Part shown: positions 60,241 through 64,000 of the stretch, piece by piece
How positions within the stretch are numbered: position 1 is the first letter of the stretch
Layout: each line of letters opens with the position of its first letter
From: Cryptomeria japonica
Taxonomy: Eukaryota; Streptophyta; Pinopsida; Cupressales; Cupressaceae
Reading direction: 5' to 3'
NCBI RefSeq assembly: GCF_030272615.1
Contig: NC_081410.1
Coordinates: forward strand, 508,866,942 to 508,930,941
Length of the DNA stretch: 64,000 bases
The notes under the pieces: generated by a model
The model's input: only the letters and a program-made list of their open reading frames with translations
Told to the model about the DNA's origin: nothing
Database searches by the model: none
Program-made: the position numbers and the translations under genes

Positions 60241-60741
60241 ATGACACATTCTTCTATGCCACAACCAACTCTCATATATCTTAGCAATAAAACAACTTTT
60301 CTCACCAGCATTCAAATGAAAAATATTACCTTCAGTCTTAGTCCCAGATACAATTTATATACTAGAGGCATTCAAGATCTTAAGTTTTCCATCTTTGAAT
60401 TGTAGATCATAACCCTTATCAACTATCTATCCAATACTCAAAAGATTATACTTCAAACCTTCAACATACAAGACATCATCAATGTTATGCTTACCATCAG
60501 AAGAAATAGAACCTCTCCCACATATTACATAGGATATGTCATCTCCAAATCTAACTATTTCGCCATCATACCTTTCCAAGCTTGCAAATTTTCTTTTGTC
60601 AGTAGTGATATGATGTGAACAACTGCTATCAATCAGCCATTCACCCTTTTCTTCTACCTTTGCAGCCAAAGCTTTCTCCTCAACAAAATAGCTAGTAGAA
60701 TCTGTTAGCTTGATGATGATTGTAATGATTAACTTCATCAT
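60241..60741 (-). pseudogene. G aspartic protease, 5' truncated
   Basis: Segment 60741-60427 reads GEWLIDSSCSHHITTDKRKF: the DSG triad is DSS. FGDDISY and VEGLKYNLLSIG follow. This is the last G sequence before the junction with H. Confidence 0.83.
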
Positions 60742-60742
60742 A

Positions 60743-60915
60743 TGTTGTCATTGATGAAACACATACATACACACATATGTTCATATTGTCTATCGGTGTG
60801 ACTTCAAAGTTGTTTATTCTACAACTGATATACTGGAGGTTTACATCTAACTAGTACATGATGACAACTGCTAAATGAATGGAGACAACTAGTGATTATA
60901 CTTAACTCAGAGTCA
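60743..60915 (+). repeat. 5' LTR of H, probably truncated
   Basis: Starts TGTTGTCATTGATG right after G's protease and ends AGAGTCA two bases before the PBS. It is only 173 bp and lacks the hairpin and C-run seen in the other copia LTRs, so the 5' part is probably missing. Confidence 0.5.
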
Positions 60916-60917
60916 AT

Positions 60918-60930
60918 TGGTATCAGAGCC
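60918..60930 (+). other. Primer binding site of H
   Basis: TGGTATCAGAGCC, initiator-tRNA-Met type, two bases after the LTR end. Confidence 0.85.
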
Positions 60931-60977
60931 TAACTTCTTTAAAGCCTAATCGCTTGGAAGGAAACCCTAAAGGTACC

Positions 60978-61795
60978 ATGGGAGATATGAGGTACTTTGA
61001 GATGGCTAGAGAGCTTGAGGCTAGTAGGAATAAGCTTGAAACCCTAAGGGTTAAACTGAAATCTTCTCAAGTCAAAAGAAGAGAGCTAACTGAACAACTA
61101 TTAGAAATATTTGATAATAGTTCTTCAGATGAGGTCTATATTGATGCTTTAGCTGAGCAAGTTGAAAAATTAAATATTGAAAAGCTAAATCTAAGGAGAG
61201 AGCTAGAAGGTATTACTTCTGCATGAGTCGGGAATTGGAAGCTAGGAGAACTGCTAAAGATCTTATCAAAGAAAGCGATCATGAGATTGCCAAGATCAAG
61301 CAAGAGAATGCTACTTTTCATGAGCATTTGAATGCAGAGAGAGAAGAAAAAGATAACTTATAGCTAGATCTTGAATTAGCATCATCTCTAAGAGAGAACT
61401 TGTCAAAACATAATGAAGCTCTCACCAAACAGCTCACTGAAGCAAATGGGAAATTAGAAAAGTTCAACAGAAATTCTACCTTGCTTGAAGAACAAATTCA
61501 ATCACAAAGAATGAATGGTGATACCTTTGGACTTGGTTTTCAAACATCTGAAAAAGGAGATTCCTCTGGTACCAAGAGCAACACTCATAAGAAAAAATCT
61601 ACATCTAAGGCCAAAAAGCCTACCGGTAAGAAGGTCTTTAACCCTATTTGTTTTGTTTGTCATAAACCTGGTCACACTAAAAATGTTTTTAGAAGCAAAC
61701 CTAATGGAAATGCAAGCTACAATACAAATGCTATGTTTGTATCCAAGAAATTTGAAGGTCATTGCTTTAGATTCAAAATGTATGGATATAGATCA
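60978..61795 (+). pseudogene. H gag, coiled-coil and zinc-knuckle part
   Basis: The likely start is ATG at 60978 (MGDMRYFEMAREL). A first segment to 61226 is a leucine/lysine/glutamate heptad coil. The frame shifts by one at 61224, where ATG and TGA overlap, and continues with more coil to a stop near 61362, then 61400-61795 with a lysine-rich tail and the knuckle CFVCHKPGHTKNVF, whose fourth ligand is Phe instead of Cys. The usual N-terminal copia Gag domain seen in X and E is missing. A gypsy LTR cuts it at 61796. Confidence 0.75.
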
Positions 61796-64000
61796 TGGTG
61801 CAGGAGCGCCTAGGCCTCATTTTCAACATAGGTTTGAGAGTAAGTTTGATTTTTATTAGCTTTGAGTTGGAAAGGTTGATTAAGTTGTTTTTGTGTTGTT
61901 TTTGTGTTCTTTTAAGTTGTTTGGATGAGTTTTGAACTCATTGTGTGGTTTTGGTTTCCTGTTTTCAACTTTTGCTCAAAATTGCCAGTTTTGGAGTTGC
62001 CTGGCAAAATGTTGTAAAAAGTGAGTTTTTAGTCTGTTTTTGTTTTGAAAATGCCTAGACATGTTTTGTGTTTGGTTTTTAGGTGTGAGTAGTGTTCCTA
62101 GGTGTTTTGTAGGCTTTGAGATCAACCTTACACCTTCTAGGCATCAAAATGTCAAATTTTAGTGTTATTGGACATGTACTTGTCCGTACAGGTGGCTAAC
62201 CAACTTGGAGTGGTATTTATTCTCCTTTTTGAACTATTTTAAGGGTTGATCATTCAAAATTATGAAGCATTTTGAGAATTTGCACTAAAAATTCCTTATT
62301 TTTCATCATGTTTTGATTCCAAGTGAGCAGCAATTTGTACACCTGCTGTACTTGTCCGTACTGTTTTTGCATTTTCTGTTTCTTCTATGTTTCCTTAAGC
62401 TTTTCCCTTTGGTGGCATTGAATTTTATCAAGTTTTGAGTTTTGTGCAAAAATATTTGGTTTTGACAGTTTCACTGCCTTGTCTAGGAATTTGGCAAGGA
62501 TGTTTGACCAACTTGGCTTCTTGAGGCCCTAAAATGCTCATGGCTTCCCAAGAACTAGTTGGTCAATTTGTAAGATGTGTACATACTTGTTTTGAGTTCA
62601 AAAATGTAGGTGTAAAGAGGTTTGTGGCCATGAAGCCCTAGGCAAGTGTGCCATTTGGCTAGGGTCTTGGAAGAAGTTTGATGCTTTTCTTTTTCCATAG
62701 CAAATGCACTCATTGGATTATCAGACCTGTTTTAATGTTTAGATTTGAATGTAAAGGAAAAGAGGCCTTCTAAGCCAATAAGAGGTTGATTGTATGTTTC
62801 AGTTGTGAAAATGATGTAAAAAATAGTGAGTCGTTGTTTTAGAGTTAATTTCCTTTCACTTGTTTACTCTCCACCATACATTGGAGTTTGTAAGGCAATG
62901 TACCTCCTTCTAATTGCTTGCAAAAAAGAACAAGGAGTGAGTGTAGTATTTCCCATGGGTTGGAAAGTTGCCAAGATCAATTGATGGTCTTTGAGGCAAA
63001 ATTGTAATGCCCATTTGGCTGCCACAGTCAAGTATGACTGATTTTTACATGTTTGTTGAAGTTGTACATCCATTTCTCCTCTCCAAGTTGCAGGTATGAA
63101 GAAAATAAAGCATACAAAGGCAGAGCATTGCTAAGAAAGCACAAAATAGACTTTCAAATAAGAGTTTTGTCATTGTAAAGCGTAGGTCCAAGGTGGAAAA
63201 AAATAGTGAAAAGAGAAAAGTGCAGTCATAAATGACTTGACAATGAATAAACCTTTGTTTGTAATTTCCTAATGGCTTATATGAAGGGCTAATGTGTTAT
63301 TTGTGTGTCTTCTAAGATGGACATGTTCTCATGTTTTGAAATGTAATTGCTTTCATACTAAAAATGTGCTTGTAGATAGCAATAATGGGAAAAGTTGTCA
63401 ACGTTGCATATGCCTTTTGAGCAACTTTTTTGTAAACCTTATTTCCTATCCTTTGGAAGATGTAAAACCTATCTTTTCATGGCCTATTTAGCAAGTAACA
63501 TGGTAGAGCCAAGTTTTTTTGGTCCATATTGAAGGTCTCCAACTTATTTGTCATTTGTTGCTACCAAAACCCTTGCAAACCCTCTTTTTGCACCCATTTT
63601 TGGGACAGTCATGGAGAAGGCTTAAGGGACCCTAAATCTCAGTAAATCTTTAAGAATTCCCAAAAGGGTATCCATAAAAGTGAAGCTTTCAGTCTGGAAG
63701 CCCATCGTTGGAGCAGGGTGAGTATAAAACCCCAAAAGGAGGGCTAATTCCTTGTAGCCCATTGTAGGCCTCAAACTTGGGTTTTTGTCAAATCGGGTAC
63801 ACAAATGGAGGATGTAAGACACAAAAGTAATCATTGCTAGTTGAAACAAGTTGTCCTTACATGAATTTAACCCTTTTTGTATGGTAGACTCCAAAAACTT
63901 AATTATAGCACTTGTGAAGGACTTCTATACCTCAAAGTATAGAAGACTAAAGATACCATTGGGAGCAAAACTTGACATCAATGTGTAAACCAACAAAAGG
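61796..64000 (+). repeat. Second Ty3/gypsy LTR, running off the window
   Basis: Starts TGGTGCAGGA, the same ten bases as the gypsy LTR at 6649, and interrupts H's gag. The 2.2 kb to the window end has no PBS and no credible ORF, so it is either a very long LTR or an LTR followed by an unseen part. A weaker copy of the gypsy LTR palindrome (AAAAGTTG...GCAACTTTT) at 63390-63430 supports relationship. Strand follows the TG start. Confidence 0.6.

Larger units (their letters stand above)
57066..60741 (-). mobile_element. Element G: minus-strand copia, truncated at both ends
   Basis: The 3' LTR is cut at 57066 by X. The pol genes RNase H, RT, integrase and protease follow on minus up to 60741, where the element stops abruptly beside H. 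Gag, PBS and the 5' LTR are absent. Protein landmarks resemble C more than X/E. Confidence 0.85.
60743..61795 (+). mobile_element. Element H: plus-strand copia, gag end only
   Basis: A short LTR piece (60743-60915), PBS (60918-60930), and a gag ORF to 61795, where a gypsy LTR begins. Pol and the 3' LTR are not in the window. Confidence 0.75.

Noticed and set aside
1-64000. Host protein-coding, tRNA or rRNA genes
   Set aside because: Looked for intact frames and typical motifs on both strands; all significant frames belong to retroelements or are unrecognised and degenerate.

Overview
This 64 kb window looks like intergenic DNA from a large, repeat-saturated seed-plant genome. A gymnosperm or conifer is a reasonable guess from the density and age of the LTR-element nests, but that is inference. 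I found no host gene with an intact reading frame, no rRNA or tRNA gene and no CRISPR array. Nearly everything recognisable is a decayed retrotransposon: Ty1/copia of Sirevirus type (LTRs near TGTTGGCA, PBS TGGTATCAGAGC, repeated GGGGGAG polypurine tracts), Ty3/gypsy, and L1-like LINEs.

Layout. 1-4186: 3' part of a plus-strand copia-like element (A) with a long unrecognised ORF ending in a coiled coil, then its 3' LTR. 4193-5073: possible solo LTR with a strong palindrome. 5074-15376: minus-strand relative (B) with a homologous coiled-coil ORF. B's 5' LTR is split by a 7.9 kb Ty3/gypsy chromovirus (6649-14526) with both LTRs, PBS, gag-pol and chromodomain. 15585-26560: LINE debris on the minus strand, including an ORF2 split by a 4 kb non-coding insertion (21501-25515), plus an unrecognised ORF at 17490-19935. 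27600-31145: a long unrecognised degenerate ORF. 32640-33330: gypsy gag-protease fragment. 33430-33930: a possible TRIM (miniature LTR element).

33931-39393: minus-strand copia C, both LTRs present but gag, protease and PBS deleted. 39526-57065: copia fragment D shares an LTR with full-length copia X (41793-57065). X is interrupted in its integrase by an inverted sister copy, E (45416-52986), which is flanked by a perfect 5-bp target duplication. 57066-60741: minus-strand copia G, truncated at its 5' end. 60743-61795: plus-strand copia H (PBS and gag), cut by a second gypsy LTR from 61796 to the window end.

The genes do not form a host pathway. They are parts of retrotransposon life cycles (Gag, protease, integrase, RT, RNase H) in various states of decay. 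The most interesting signals are the A/B coiled-coil ORF family, the evidence that both LTR ends of the X/E family were moved outward, a hairpin kept in several otherwise different copia LTRs, a palindrome kept in two gypsy LTRs, and the unrecognised long ORFs.
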